Shown here: positions 25,613-33,433 of the stretch, in pieces | Position numbering within the stretch: position 1 is the stretch's first letter | Layout of the letters: every line of letters begins with the position of its first letter | NCBI RefSeq assembly: GCF_900130015.1 | Contig: NZ_FQXS01000005.1 | Coordinates: 124,001 to 188,000, forward strand | Length of the DNA stretch: 64,000 bases | Reading direction: 5' to 3' | Source of the DNA: Desulfofustis glycolicus DSM 9705 | Lineage (GTDB): Bacteria > Desulfobacterota > Desulfobulbia > Desulfobulbales > Desulfocapsaceae | Position numbers and translations under genes: made by a program | The notes under the pieces: model-generated | What the model was told of the DNA's origin: nothing | What the model saw: only the letters and a program-made list of their open reading frames with translations | Databases searched by the model: none

Positions 25613-26671
25613 TTAATGGTTTGCAGGTGGATTGACCAGAGAGGAGCAGAGATTCTCTCCCTTGGCGTAACCACGGACCCAGACGGCGAGATAGGTGTCG
25701 ACATAATCCAGCCAGGCGGCAAACGTCTGCGGGTCGGTGGCGTGGCGATACATTCGGGCCGTTACCACGGCGCTGCCGGCGGCGTAATGACGGCAGTCGT
25801 CACAATCGGTATCCGGGACACAGCAGGCCGCACTGCGGTCCCATTGCAGATTGGTCCGATACTGGCGAAACGATCTGCCGAGCCCGATAGCGGTGGACGG
25901 GTTTTGGCGCGGGTACGAACAGGAGAACAAGGCGTGCAACCCGTGCGAGTCGGTGTGGGCGACAATGCTGTACGGGGAAAAGAGAACGGTTTCCGGGAAA
26001 TCGCGCAGCAGCTCGGCCATCATCGTCCGCGTTCTCGCCAGTGACTGCGAGGTATGTCGGAGTTGTCCCTGATAGCCGATGGGGGCCGAGAACATATTGA
26101 AGGTGAGTTTGCAACGATGGTCGGCAACTGTCTCGGTAATTTCCCGCGCCTCGTCGATGTTGTCCGGTGTGAAGGTGTAAACGAAAATAGCCCGGGGATC
26201 GTCCCGGTAATTGGCAATCTGGCGCTGGAGCATGTCCGGCGCCTTCCTGATGGCCTGGCTGGTCCGGTCGTTACCCCAGACCGAAATATGGATCTGGTAA
26301 TCGATCGACCGGGGCAGCACTTTCAGGCCGTTGCTGGCAATGGCCCCGAGCGGGATGATCCGGTGGCAGATAGCACATAACTCGGGAACGAGCGACGGTT
26401 CGGCGCCGGCCAGTACGGCAAAGGTGATGCCGCGCTCCTTTTCCGCTGCCATCAGCCGGCCCCAGGCGTCCGGGTCGCTGTTTTCTTCGGCGAATTGTTT
26501 CTCGCCGGTGAAATAATAACAGCCCTCGCACCGGATGTTACACCGGTTGGTCATGTCATAGGTCGATTCGCGCAGGAAGAACCAGCGGCGCACCTTCTCC
26601 CAGCGTTCCCTGATGGCCGGCTCGGCGATGATCTCCGAGAACTTGTAAGCGGGCGTCTGTTCGGTCACCAC
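25613..26671 (-). CDS. Radical SAM protein with C-terminal cysteine cluster (3)
   Basis: The 352-residue paralogue of the adjacent radical SAM protein has C44-x3-C48-x2-C51 (NRCNIRCEGC) and a C-terminal cluster SAACCVPDTDCDDC. The glycine motif is AGAEPSL instead of GGEPTL. Translation starts at GTG 26671, six nt after the ACP stop, and the second codon is also GTG. Operon order is ACP, this gene, its paralogue, then the ketosynthases. Possible roles are sequential radical steps (dehydrogenation, cyclisation or carbon insertion) on a chain held by that ACP. This is inference from order only. Confidence 0.8.
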   Translation of the reverse strand: MVTEQTPAYKFSEIIAEPAIRERWEKVRRWFFLRESTYDMTNRCNIRCEGCYYFTGEKQFAEENSDPDAWGRLMAAEKERGITFAVLAGAEPSLVPELCAICHRIIPLGAIASNGLKVLPRSIDYQIHISVWGNDRTSQAIRKAPDMLQRQIANYRDDPRAIFVYTFTPDNIDEAREITETVADHRCKLTFNMFSAPIGYQGQLRHTSQSLARTRTMMAELLRDFPETVLFSPYSIVAHTDSHGLHALFSCSYPRQNPSTAIGLGRSFRQYRTNLQWDRSAACCVPDTDCDDCRHYAAGSAVVTARMYRHATDPQTFAAWLDYVDTYLAVWVRGYAKGENLCSSLVNPPANH

Positions 26672-26677
26672 GATGGA

Positions 26678-26938
26678 TCACTCGCCCTGATTGATCTTGT
26701 CGTCGATATAGGCGGCTATAATGCGCACCGTGGTCAGTTTCGGATAATCATCCTCGTCGATGCGGATGCCGTACTCGTCGCGGAGTACCAGGGCGATGGT
26801 CGCCAGGTCCATACTGTCGATGCCGACCTCGTCGACCAGGTCGAGATCGACATTGAAGGTCTCCGCCGTCACGTCCTCCAGCTTGAGTTCGTTGATGATG
26901 ATCTCGGTGATGCGCTTTATCGTCTGTTGATTGCTCAT
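26678..26938 (-). CDS. Acyl carrier protein 2
   Basis: The 86-residue ACP has its phosphopantetheine serine at S42 in EVGIDSMDLATIAL and an acidic helix II. The ATG overlaps the stop of the dehydratase gene (ATGA), and a radical SAM gene follows after 6 nt. It probably presents the chain to the dehydratase and the radical SAM pair. Confidence 0.92.
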   Translation of the reverse strand: MSNQQTIKRITEIIINELKLEDVTAETFNVDLDLVDEVGIDSMDLATIALVLRDEYGIRIDEDDYPKLTTVRIIAAYIDDKINQGE

Positions 26939-27297
26939 GGTAAAGAAGTCGCTAGATGATGGTTGATGGTAAATATACCCGAACTGACGTTTTCCTGTCC
27001 GCTGGTGATCTTAAAGACGTAGGCTTCTTTGCTATCGTCCCTGGAAACGGTTATCTCCAGGGATTCTCCCGGTGCGATCAGTTTCCGGAATTTTACCCTG
27101 CTGAGACTATTGACGAAGACCGGCTCGCCGGCGAGCGTCGAGGTTAGGTCGGCGACGAGTTCCAATTGGGCCACGCCGGGTAACACCGGTTCCCCGGGAA
27201 AATGGCCGTCATACCAGGGAGCGTCGGCATCAGTCGTTACCGTCGCGCAGAGGCGATCCTTCCCGGTCTGCTGTAATGAAACCAATGAATACCACAT
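26935..27297 (-). CDS. FabZ/FabA-like 3-hydroxyacyl-ACP dehydratase (ApeI-like)
   Basis: The 120-residue single hotdog has the FabZ-type motif YDGHFPGEPVLPGVAQLEL with catalytic H32 and a helix acid at E46. It is short, like the ApeI-type dehydratases of aryl-polyene clusters. It would dehydrate 3-hydroxyacyl-ACP in each elongation round. The start is ambiguous: ATG at 27297, or TTG at 27303 that sits better to a GGGAGA site. The gene heads a minus-strand operon (ACP 2, radical SAM pair, KS 3, KS 2, thioesterase, PKS-DH). The ~220 bp upstream (27298-27517) may hold its promoter. Confidence 0.82.
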   Translation of the reverse strand: MWYSLVSLQQTGKDRLCATVTTDADAPWYDGHFPGEPVLPGVAQLELVADLTSTLAGEPVFVNSLSRVKFRKLIAPGESLEITVSRDDSKEAYVFKITSGQENVSSGIFTINHHLATSLP

Positions 27298-27517
27298 AGT
27301 CAAATGGGTTTTCTCCCGGGCAGGAAAAAATCGGTGCGCCTCAGTGGCCCCCCTGCTGTGACCGGTGTCCGTGCCGCTGTCGCCGCCGGTAGTTCGCTCG
27401 CAGTGACGCTACGTTGCAGCGGTGATTAATACTATAAAAACCTATCATTGGCAACCGATCGTTAGCCGGTGATTGCCGGGCCGGCGGCAGGATAGCCCGT
27501 TTCGCGCTGCGGCGGTC

Positions 27518-28864
27518 TCAGCGGGCGATATATTCCCACAACGGTCCGCAGTGGTTTCGCTGATGCAGCTTTTTGATCGTTGCCGCTACCTGGTCGCCGC
27601 CGGAACCGATTACCCAATTGATCCGGTCGCCGGCCCGCTCTTTGACCAAGGCCTCGATGGCACCGTGTTCAAGCGCGTCGGCCTGATAGAAGACCGGTTG
27701 CAACAAGTTAACGTGCGGTGACAGTTTGCCTTCGGCAACGGCAATATCATAGAGGGCCGTGTTCGGATACAGCCGGATCCCGACAAAGAAAAACAGGGCG
27801 GTTTTGTCGAGACTTTCGGCGCCGTCGAGGCAGGTGCGCACCGTCTCCTCGGATTCGCCCGGTCCGCCGAGCAGAAAATAGTGGGCCACGTGCAGTCCGG
27901 CCTCCCGGGCCAGACGATGGCTTGCAAAGACATCTGCACTGGTGAACGGCTTGCGGTAGGTCCCCAGCATCGTGTCGGAGAGCGATTCGGTGCCGAACTC
28001 GACGTGCTTGAGTCCGGACTCCTTCAAGGTCCGGAAGTAATCGGAATCGGTTCTGATCGGCGCGAAGAAACCGCCCCAGGGAATGGACAGCCCTGCTTTT
28101 TTGAAGGCGCGGGCCACGGCCAGGCTGTGGGCAACGTCGGAATTGAATGCGGAATCGGTGATGAATAGGTAACGGGCCCCGGCTTTCTGCAGGGCCAGTG
28201 CCGTTGCCGCCACGTGCTCGGGGGGCTGCAGTCGATGGTGTCTGCCTTCGATATGGGGATAGGGGCAGTAGATGCACCGAAATGAGCAGCCGCGTTTGGT
28301 CTGCACATTGAGCATGCCGCCGTTGGCCAGATAAAAGGCATGGTGGCCGGACGAGACGTCAAAGGCCCGTGCCGGAGTACCGTCCCAGGGTGGTGGCCGG
28401 GAGTCCGGTCGGCGTGCCGAGATGACGCCGTCCATATCGGCGACATCGTGCCCCGCCGCCAGGGCCTCGATAAAGGGTCCGAACCGTTCGCCCTCACCGA
28501 TAATGCCGTAGTCGCAGCCGACGGCGGTGAAGAACAGCGCCGGCATAATGGTGAAGCCGCTGCCGCCGCAGACCAGCGTTGCCCGAGTATGGCAGCGGAG
28601 CCAGCTGACGAGCTGACGATAATCATCAATGAACGCGAGCGGAGCGGCGGCGTCGGTATTATCGATGTTACGGCAGGACAGGCCGATCACCTCCGGTGCA
28701 AAATCGGCCAGCAGCTGGGCCAGTTCGGTGCGCGAGATCAGATTGAGATCGGCGATGCGGACCTGGTGGTGCTTGGCTATTGCCGCGACGACATAGTCGA
28801 GCCCGATCGGGTAAACGGGATAGGGGGTGGTCAGCGTGTTGGGCGAGATCAGCAGGATGTTCAT
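27518..28864 (-). CDS. B12-binding-type radical SAM protein (4)
   Basis: The 448-residue protein begins MNILLISPNTLTTPYPVYP, a cobalamin-binding-like domain, and has the radical SAM motif C193-x3-C197-x2-C200 (RGCSFRCIYC). It has no DxHxxG. A long helical C-terminal tail follows the barrel. Its ATG overlaps the stop of the KS-CLF gene (ATGA), so it is made together with that condensing enzyme, and acts on the same chain by inference. Class members do C-methylation or ring-forming chemistry. Confidence 0.85.
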   Translation of the reverse strand: MNILLISPNTLTTPYPVYPIGLDYVVAAIAKHHQVRIADLNLISRTELAQLLADFAPEVIGLSCRNIDNTDAAAPLAFIDDYRQLVSWLRCHTRATLVCGGSGFTIMPALFFTAVGCDYGIIGEGERFGPFIEALAAGHDVADMDGVISARRPDSRPPPWDGTPARAFDVSSGHHAFYLANGGMLNVQTKRGCSFRCIYCPYPHIEGRHHRLQPPEHVAATALALQKAGARYLFITDSAFNSDVAHSLAVARAFKKAGLSIPWGGFFAPIRTDSDYFRTLKESGLKHVEFGTESLSDTMLGTYRKPFTSADVFASHRLAREAGLHVAHYFLLGGPGESEETVRTCLDGAESLDKTALFFFVGIRLYPNTALYDIAVAEGKLSPHVNLLQPVFYQADALEHGAIEALVKERAGDRINWVIGSGGDQVAATIKKLHQRNHCGPLWEYIAR

Positions 28865-31038
28865 GCCCGGGAAAACTCCATAGCCGTCAGGCAGGTGCCA
28901 AGGCCGAGGACCAACACCGTTTTTCCTGTTAACGATACGGGCGGCCCGCCGGTCAGGCTTTCCGGCAGCGCGTCGTCTTGCAGCAGGTTGGCGGCCAGGA
29001 CTGCGGCCACCGCCGAAGCAGAGGCGAATTCGCCGAGCAGGGGGCGATAGCGGATGACCGGCGGCGGCTTTTTGAAGGCTGCCAGGAAATTGTTGAGCTG
29101 CTCTTCCCCGAGGCGCTGGGAGCCGAGTGGGATGCCGGCAAGAATCACCCCGCAGCATGACTCCAGCGCTTGCCTGCCGCCGCACCAGGCGATCAGTGCT
29201 GGGGTGCCGTCTTCCGCTCGGCCGCTGCGATAGAACGGCACGCTGACCCGCCATACCGCTTTGGTCGAATCTCTGCCAACCACCAGGGCACCGCCGCCGT
29301 CTGCCAGTGCGGCAGCTGATCCGATGGAGGGATCGAAACGTGGAGACAGGACCGGGTGTCCTTCGTCGACGCCGAGTACCAGCGCCGATTGTCCGATGTC
29401 GCCGGTCAGCAGGTCGGCGGCGAGCAGCGCCTGTTCAAATGAATAGTCGCCGCCGCTGGTGGTGATGTTGGCGCCGGTTGCTCGAAGCAGCTGGGCAACC
29501 TGTCCGGCCGCGGCATTGTGGACGGACCCGACAAAATCGGTCGGGCTGGGAAACTGCTCGGCGGACTCGGCGAGCCGCTGCAGAAAATCGTGGGTCTCCG
29601 ACAGCGCGCCCCAACCCGTACCGAGGAAGATACCGCTCGGCGGTTCCGCCTGCGCGGCATGGTCCACGGCGCCAGTGGCCAGGGAGAGGGCCAGGCGCGG
29701 CAAGCGCTTGAGCCGACGGATCTGCCGTGCCGGCAGGCTGGCCGAAACCGCGGTGAGATCGGCCGGCCCGGCAACGGTGTGTCCGGCCAGCAGATTCTGC
29801 TGTGTTGCCGCCAGGTCGCCGGCGCCGGTCAGGCAACTCCAGCCGTGCAGGGCAAGCCATCGTTTTTCCGGTTGCGGTGCGGCCGTCGGTGTCCGGATAC
29901 GTGGCCCCAGATTCGGGGCCTGCACCACCAGGCAGCAGTTATTGCCGCCGAAACCAAACGAGTTGGACAGCACCGTCGCCACCGGTTTTTGCAGCGGCGC
30001 CAGGATCGGCTGCAGGTCAAGGACCGGGTCGGGCTGCCGGCAGCCGGTAGTGGCCGGCACCAGTCCTTCAGTGACGGCGAGCGTCGCGACCACCGCCTCG
30101 ATTGCTCCGGAGGCGGCCAGCGAATGGCCGGTGGCGCCCTTGATCGAGGAGAGCGGTGGCGGCGCGGTAAAGAGGCGATGGATGGCCCGGGCTTCGGCCA
30201 GATCGTTATCCGGCGTCCCGGTGCCGTGCAGGTTCAGGTAATCCACATCGCCGGGCTGCAGGCCGGCATCGGCCAGTGCCGCCTGCATGGCCCGAAGGGC
30301 TCCGTCGCCTTCCGGGTGGGGGGAAGCCGGATGGTACGCGTCGCAGGAAAGTCCGGCTCCGGCGAGCAGGCCGTGTGGATGTTCGGGTCTGCTGCTGGTC
30401 AGCAGCAACAGGGCCGCTCCTTCGGCAACGCTCATCCCCTGGCGATCCCGGTCCAGAGGCCGGCAACCGGTTCGGTCAACGAGCTGCAGGGAATGAAAAC
30501 CGAAATAGGTAAGTCGGCACAGACAGTCGGCGCCGCCCACCAGAATCCGCTTCATCGTGCCGCGTTGCAGGAGCCGCATGGCCAGTGTGATGGCGGCCGC
30601 TCCCGACGAGCAGGCGGTGGAGACGGTCAGCGCCGGACCAACGCAGGAGACGCGCCGGGCGACCTCTTCGGCCACCGTTGTCAGCCCGTGATACCGATAG
30701 TGAGCGGTATCATCGTCGTTGCTGCGGAGCAGCGCTTCCGTTGTCAGGATACCGCCGGTGGTGGTGCCGACAATGACCGCCTCCGGCGGTTCCGAGCTCC
30801 CGGCCATGGCCTGCAGTGCGGCGGCAGCGGCCAGCTGGTGGGTGCGCGGCAGATCACCGGCGATGGTGTCTGGAGTCGCCTGGCCGACCGGCAGTGGTGC
30901 CCCCTGCAGCAGCTCGAACAAGCAGAGCGGTCCGATACCGCACCGATTGGCGGCCAGTGCTTGCCGGGTGGCGGCCAGTCCCGAACCGAGCGAGCTGACG
31001 ATGCCGATGCCGGCGATATAGACGGGCAGGGCGGTCAA
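28861..31038 (-). CDS. Ketosynthase fused to a chain-length-factor-like domain (KS 4)
   Basis: The 725-residue protein joins two thiolase-fold halves. Residues 1-375 are a complete KS with C143 (VSTACSSGAAAI), H271 (NLHGTGTPDND), K300/H305 (KGATGHSLAASG) and a NSFGFGGNN end. Residues of about 390-725 resemble a KS without the active cysteine: the corresponding spot reads TTSGGDYSFEQALL, as in chain-length-factor (CLF) subunits and the inactive partner of aryl-polyene KS pairs. Type II systems normally encode KS and CLF separately. Translation starts at TTG 31038, overlapping the ACP stop as TTGA. This is probably the main elongating enzyme. Confidence 0.85.
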   Translation of the reverse strand: MTALPVYIAGIGIVSSLGSGLAATRQALAANRCGIGPLCLFELLQGAPLPVGQATPDTIAGDLPRTHQLAAAAALQAMAGSSEPPEAVIVGTTTGGILTTEALLRSNDDDTAHYRYHGLTTVAEEVARRVSCVGPALTVSTACSSGAAAITLAMRLLQRGTMKRILVGGADCLCRLTYFGFHSLQLVDRTGCRPLDRDRQGMSVAEGAALLLLTSSRPEHPHGLLAGAGLSCDAYHPASPHPEGDGALRAMQAALADAGLQPGDVDYLNLHGTGTPDNDLAEARAIHRLFTAPPPLSSIKGATGHSLAASGAIEAVVATLAVTEGLVPATTGCRQPDPVLDLQPILAPLQKPVATVLSNSFGFGGNNCCLVVQAPNLGPRIRTPTAAPQPEKRWLALHGWSCLTGAGDLAATQQNLLAGHTVAGPADLTAVSASLPARQIRRLKRLPRLALSLATGAVDHAAQAEPPSGIFLGTGWGALSETHDFLQRLAESAEQFPSPTDFVGSVHNAAAGQVAQLLRATGANITTSGGDYSFEQALLAADLLTGDIGQSALVLGVDEGHPVLSPRFDPSIGSAAALADGGGALVVGRDSTKAVWRVSVPFYRSGRAEDGTPALIAWCGGRQALESCCGVILAGIPLGSQRLGEEQLNNFLAAFKKPPPVIRYRPLLGEFASASAVAAVLAANLLQDDALPESLTGGPPVSLTGKTVLVLGLGTCLTAMEFSRA

Positions 31039-31301
31039 GGCGATGGGGCGGCCGAATTTGCCTCGATATAGAAGGCCAGAGAGTTCAGGGTGGCAAAGAC
31101 CTGTTCCCCAATTTCCTGGCTGTTGATGACGACCCCGTAATCCTTCTCGATCATGACCACCATTTCCAGGACGTCAATGGAATCGATTCCCAACTCGCCG
31201 CCGACGAGCTGGGCGTTTTCGTCAATGTCTTCCGGGGTCAGATCGGTGAGGTTGAGAATGTCGATGAGCTTTTGTTTGAGCTCTGCAACGAGTGCGTCCA
31301 T
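31035..31301 (-). CDS. Acyl carrier protein 3
   Basis: The 88-residue ACP has serine S41 in ELGIDSIDVLEMVVM. It is the first gene of the minus-strand operon ACP, KS-CLF, B12 radical SAM, and overlaps the KS-CLF start. It is the natural partner of that KS. The ATG at 31301 matches the ACP N-terminus; longer in-frame extensions have no ACP-like sequence. About 120 nt of untranslated leader separate it from the promoter proposed at 31428-31456. Confidence 0.9.
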   Translation of the reverse strand: MDALVAELKQKLIDILNLTDLTPEDIDENAQLVGGELGIDSIDVLEMVVMIEKDYGVVINSQEIGEQVFATLNSLAFYIEANSAAPSP

Positions 31302-31412
31302 GAGAGATGTCGATCCAGAGTGAGCTGTTACCGGGGCCAATCGTGCTGGATGGTGTGGCAGGGGCAGGCACATGCCGCGGTGCGATCCACGTCCAGTTCT
31401 GAGATTGTGCTG

Positions 31413-31456
31413 CGTTTCAGACAATGTTATATATTATGCCTGAAACGAGTTGTCAT
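31413..31456 (-). promoter_or_regulatory. Candidate promoter with overlapping inverted-repeat operator
   Basis: Reading leftward, a -35-like ATGACA (31456-31451), a 17-bp spacer and a -10-like TATATA (31433-31428) form a plausible sigma-70 promoter for ACP 3 and KS-CLF. The perfect 8-bp inverted repeat CGTTTCAG (31413-31420) and CTGAAACG (31440-31447), with a 19-bp spacer, brackets the -10 box. That placement suits a repressor site controlling the divergent operons. Confidence 0.42.
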
Positions 31457-31484
31457 CTCATTTGCTCATTTTTATCAGTTTACG

Positions 31485-31626
31485 GGGAGCTTGAAAAATT
31501 CGGAATTTCGTTCAAAGTCGAGGCGCGCAAGAAAATTTTACCGCAGGCATATACATGATATTCCGAGGATAAAATTTGATTGCGCAACGATGAGATTGGG
31601 CGGAATGATAATTTTTCAAGGTTCCC
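31485..31626 (+). repeat. Dispersed ~142-bp element with inverted ends, copy B
   Basis: The element starts GGGAGCTTGAAAAATT and ends AATTTTTCAAGGTTCCC, an imperfect terminal inverted repeat of about 17 bp. It is nearly identical to copy A (2890-3032, opposite orientation) and more diverged from copy C (55612-55757). It lies between the divergent cluster promoters and the TTG start of the next gene, so it could influence transcription. Confidence 0.75.
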
Positions 31627-31651
31627 TCATCAACCAGGTTTGGGGCTCATC

Positions 31652-32113
31652 TTGAATCTACTCGAAGCCTTTGGGCTATCGCTGGAAGATCTTTTGCCGC
31701 ATCGCGGCCGTATGGTGCTGATTGACGAGGTGCTTGCCGTCGATCGTGTCGCCGCGGTAACCCGCTGTGTCGTCAAGCCAAGCTGGCCGATGGCCGGGGA
31801 TGACGGCATCGGCTCACTGATTCTCGTCGAATTGGCGGCCCAGACCGCCGGCGTCTGCAACGGCTGGGACCGGATCAAAAGCCAGGGACTGGATTCGGAT
31901 AAAACAGGCTATCTGGTCGGCATCAAGCGGGCCAGATTCACCGTTAAAGCACTTGCTCTCGGTCAGAATATCATTGTTCGCGCCGAGAATACGTATAGTT
32001 TTGCCTCTCTCAGAGAGGTTGATTGTACTGCTCGTTGCCAGGATTGTTCGATCGCCGAGATTACCCTGCAACTTTTTCAGGTAGAAACGGAACATGGAAG
32101 CGGCAAAGAATAG
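31652..32113 (+). CDS. Hotdog dehydratase, ApeP-like
   Basis: The 153-residue protein carries LEDLLPHRGRMVLIDEV (H17), the signature of the ApeP/FabA-like dehydratases of aryl-polyene clusters, and the helix LVELAAQTAGV with a candidate catalytic Glu. It is the third distinct dehydratase in the cluster. The start is uncertain: TTG 31652 fits the family N-terminus, while an in-frame ATG at 31580 lies inside repeat copy B and would add about 24 residues without similarity. The 3' end overlaps the FabG-like gene by 20 nt. Confidence 0.75.
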   Translation: MNLLEAFGLSLEDLLPHRGRMVLIDEVLAVDRVAAVTRCVVKPSWPMAGDDGIGSLILVELAAQTAGVCNGWDRIKSQGLDSDKTGYLVGIKRARFTVKALALGQNIIVRAENTYSFASLREVDCTARCQDCSIAEITLQLFQVETEHGSGKE

Positions 32114-32831
32114 GAAAACGGCTCTGGTGACCGGGGGCAGCCGCGGCATCGGCCGGGCGATCTGCGTGGAACTCGCCGCTGCCGGCTATGATGTGGTTAT
32201 CAATTACCGCTCCGACGAGGCCGGCGCCCGGCAGACCCTGGCCGAAGTCGAGGCGGCGGGCGCTGCGGGGGAGATCTGCCGGTTCGACGTGCGCGACGGT
32301 GCGGCCGCCGAACAGGCGGTAGCGGACATCGGTGCACGAGTCGGCGGCATTGCCGTGCTGGTCAACAATGCCGGGGTGGTCGCCGACGGCCTGTTTTTGA
32401 TGATGTCCCGGGAAAAGTGGCAATCGGTAATCGATACCAGCCTCGGCGGTTTTTACAACCTGACTCGTCCGGTTCTGGAAACGATGATTCCCAAACGAGC
32501 CGGAGCCATTGTCTCCATCTCTTCGGCCGCTTCGTTGATGGCCAATCGGGGACAGGCCAACTATTCGGCGGCCAAGGCCGGCATCAATGCGGCCAGCCGG
32601 GCCATCGCCGCGGAAGTCGCACGACTCGGGATCCGCGTCAACGTGGTAGCGCCCGGACTCATCGAAACCGACATGATTGCAGCGGCGCCCAAAGAGCAGA
32701 TCAAATCCCTGATTCCGATGGCCCGGATCGGCAGGCCGGAAGAAGTGGCCCGGGTGGTCAGATTTCTCTGCAGCGACGATGCCTCCTATATTACCGGCCA
32801 GGTTATTTCGGTGAACGGAGGAATGTTTTAG
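32094..32831 (+). CDS. 3-oxoacyl-ACP reductase, FabG-type SDR
   Basis: The 245-residue short-chain dehydrogenase has the NADP loop TGGSRGIG (13-20), NNAG (91-94), catalytic Ser near 143, Y157 and K161 (NYSAAKAG) and the C-terminal ITGQVISVNGG. It should reduce 3-oxoacyl-ACP between the KS and the dehydratases, and is the only reductase visible in the cluster. No enoyl reductase is present, consistent with double bonds being kept. The Asn of the SDR tetrad, normally in a TNL motif, appears as Ser in DTSLGGF. The gene overlaps its neighbours at both ends. Confidence 0.9.
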   Translation: MEAAKNRKTALVTGGSRGIGRAICVELAAAGYDVVINYRSDEAGARQTLAEVEAAGAAGEICRFDVRDGAAAEQAVADIGARVGGIAVLVNNAGVVADGLFLMMSREKWQSVIDTSLGGFYNLTRPVLETMIPKRAGAIVSISSAASLMANRGQANYSAAKAGINAASRAIAAEVARLGIRVNVVAPGLIETDMIAAAPKEQIKSLIPMARIGRPEEVARVVRFLCSDDASYITGQVISVNGGMF

Positions 32832-33433
32832 TGAAGGTGCTGTGGCTGTTTTTCCTGGTGGTGGCAGCAATCCCCTGCCAGTCCGCTTTGGCGGCGGCAG
32901 CCGGCGGTGGGAAAGAGGCGGCCCTGGAGCTGCGCTCGGTGCAGGCCGATTTCGTCCAGGTCAAGCACTTGAAAATTCTGGCTCGGCCGCTCGTTTCCAC
33001 AGGCACCTTTGCCTTTCAGGTGCCGCAGTCTCTGCGCTGGGAGTATCTCGAGCCGGTGCGTTCCGTATTGATCATGCATAACGGTGCGGTCCGTAAGTTT
33101 GTCGAGCGGGACGGTAGGCTTGAAGAAGAGCGCGGCGCCCAGGTCGGTTCCCTGCAGATCGTGCTCGCCGAGATCAGCAACTGGTTGGCCGGCCGGTTTA
33201 CCGATAACGAGATGTTCACGGTTTCCTTTATCGATGACCGGACCATCAGGTTCACGCCGAAAGAGCAACAAATCGCTGCGCTGATCAGCGGTATCGAAAT
33301 CGAGATCGGTGGTGAAAACGGCCTGCTCGACAGCGTGTTGATCGAAGAAGGACCGGATTCATACACCCGGATGACCTTTTCCAACCGCAGCATCAATCAA
33401 CAGCTGCCGGCGACACTGTTTACCGGTCCATGA
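32831..33433 (+). CDS. LolA-like outer-membrane lipoprotein carrier homologue
   Basis: The 200-residue protein starts at GTG 32831, sharing one base with the FabG stop. It has a signal peptide (hydrophobic to about residue 20, AALA cleavage) and then the LolA-like pattern, with FVQVKHLKILARPLVSTGTF and LRWEYLEPVRS. LolA-fold proteins bind lipids or lipoprotein acyl chains in the periplasm. Such homologues are a constant part of aryl-polyene clusters, where they probably help ferry the lipid across the periplasm. The stop overlaps the next start (ATGA). Confidence 0.82.
   Translation: MKVLWLFFLVVAAIPCQSALAAAAGGGKEAALELRSVQADFVQVKHLKILARPLVSTGTFAFQVPQSLRWEYLEPVRSVLIMHNGAVRKFVERDGRLEEERGAQVGSLQIVLAEISNWLAGRFTDNEMFTVSFIDDRTIRFTPKEQQIAALISGIEIEIGGENGLLDSVLIEEGPDSYTRMTFSNRSINQQLPATLFTGP

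Noticed and set aside
27304-27517. Riboswitch (for example cobalamin) upstream of B12-related genes
   Set aside because: I looked at this gap and at 34102-34464 and saw no recognisable B12-box or other riboswitch core.
31580-31651. ATG at 31580 as start of the ApeP-like dehydratase
   Set aside because: It lies inside the mobile-type repeat and would add residues with no similarity; TTG 31652 fits better, though this is not certain.
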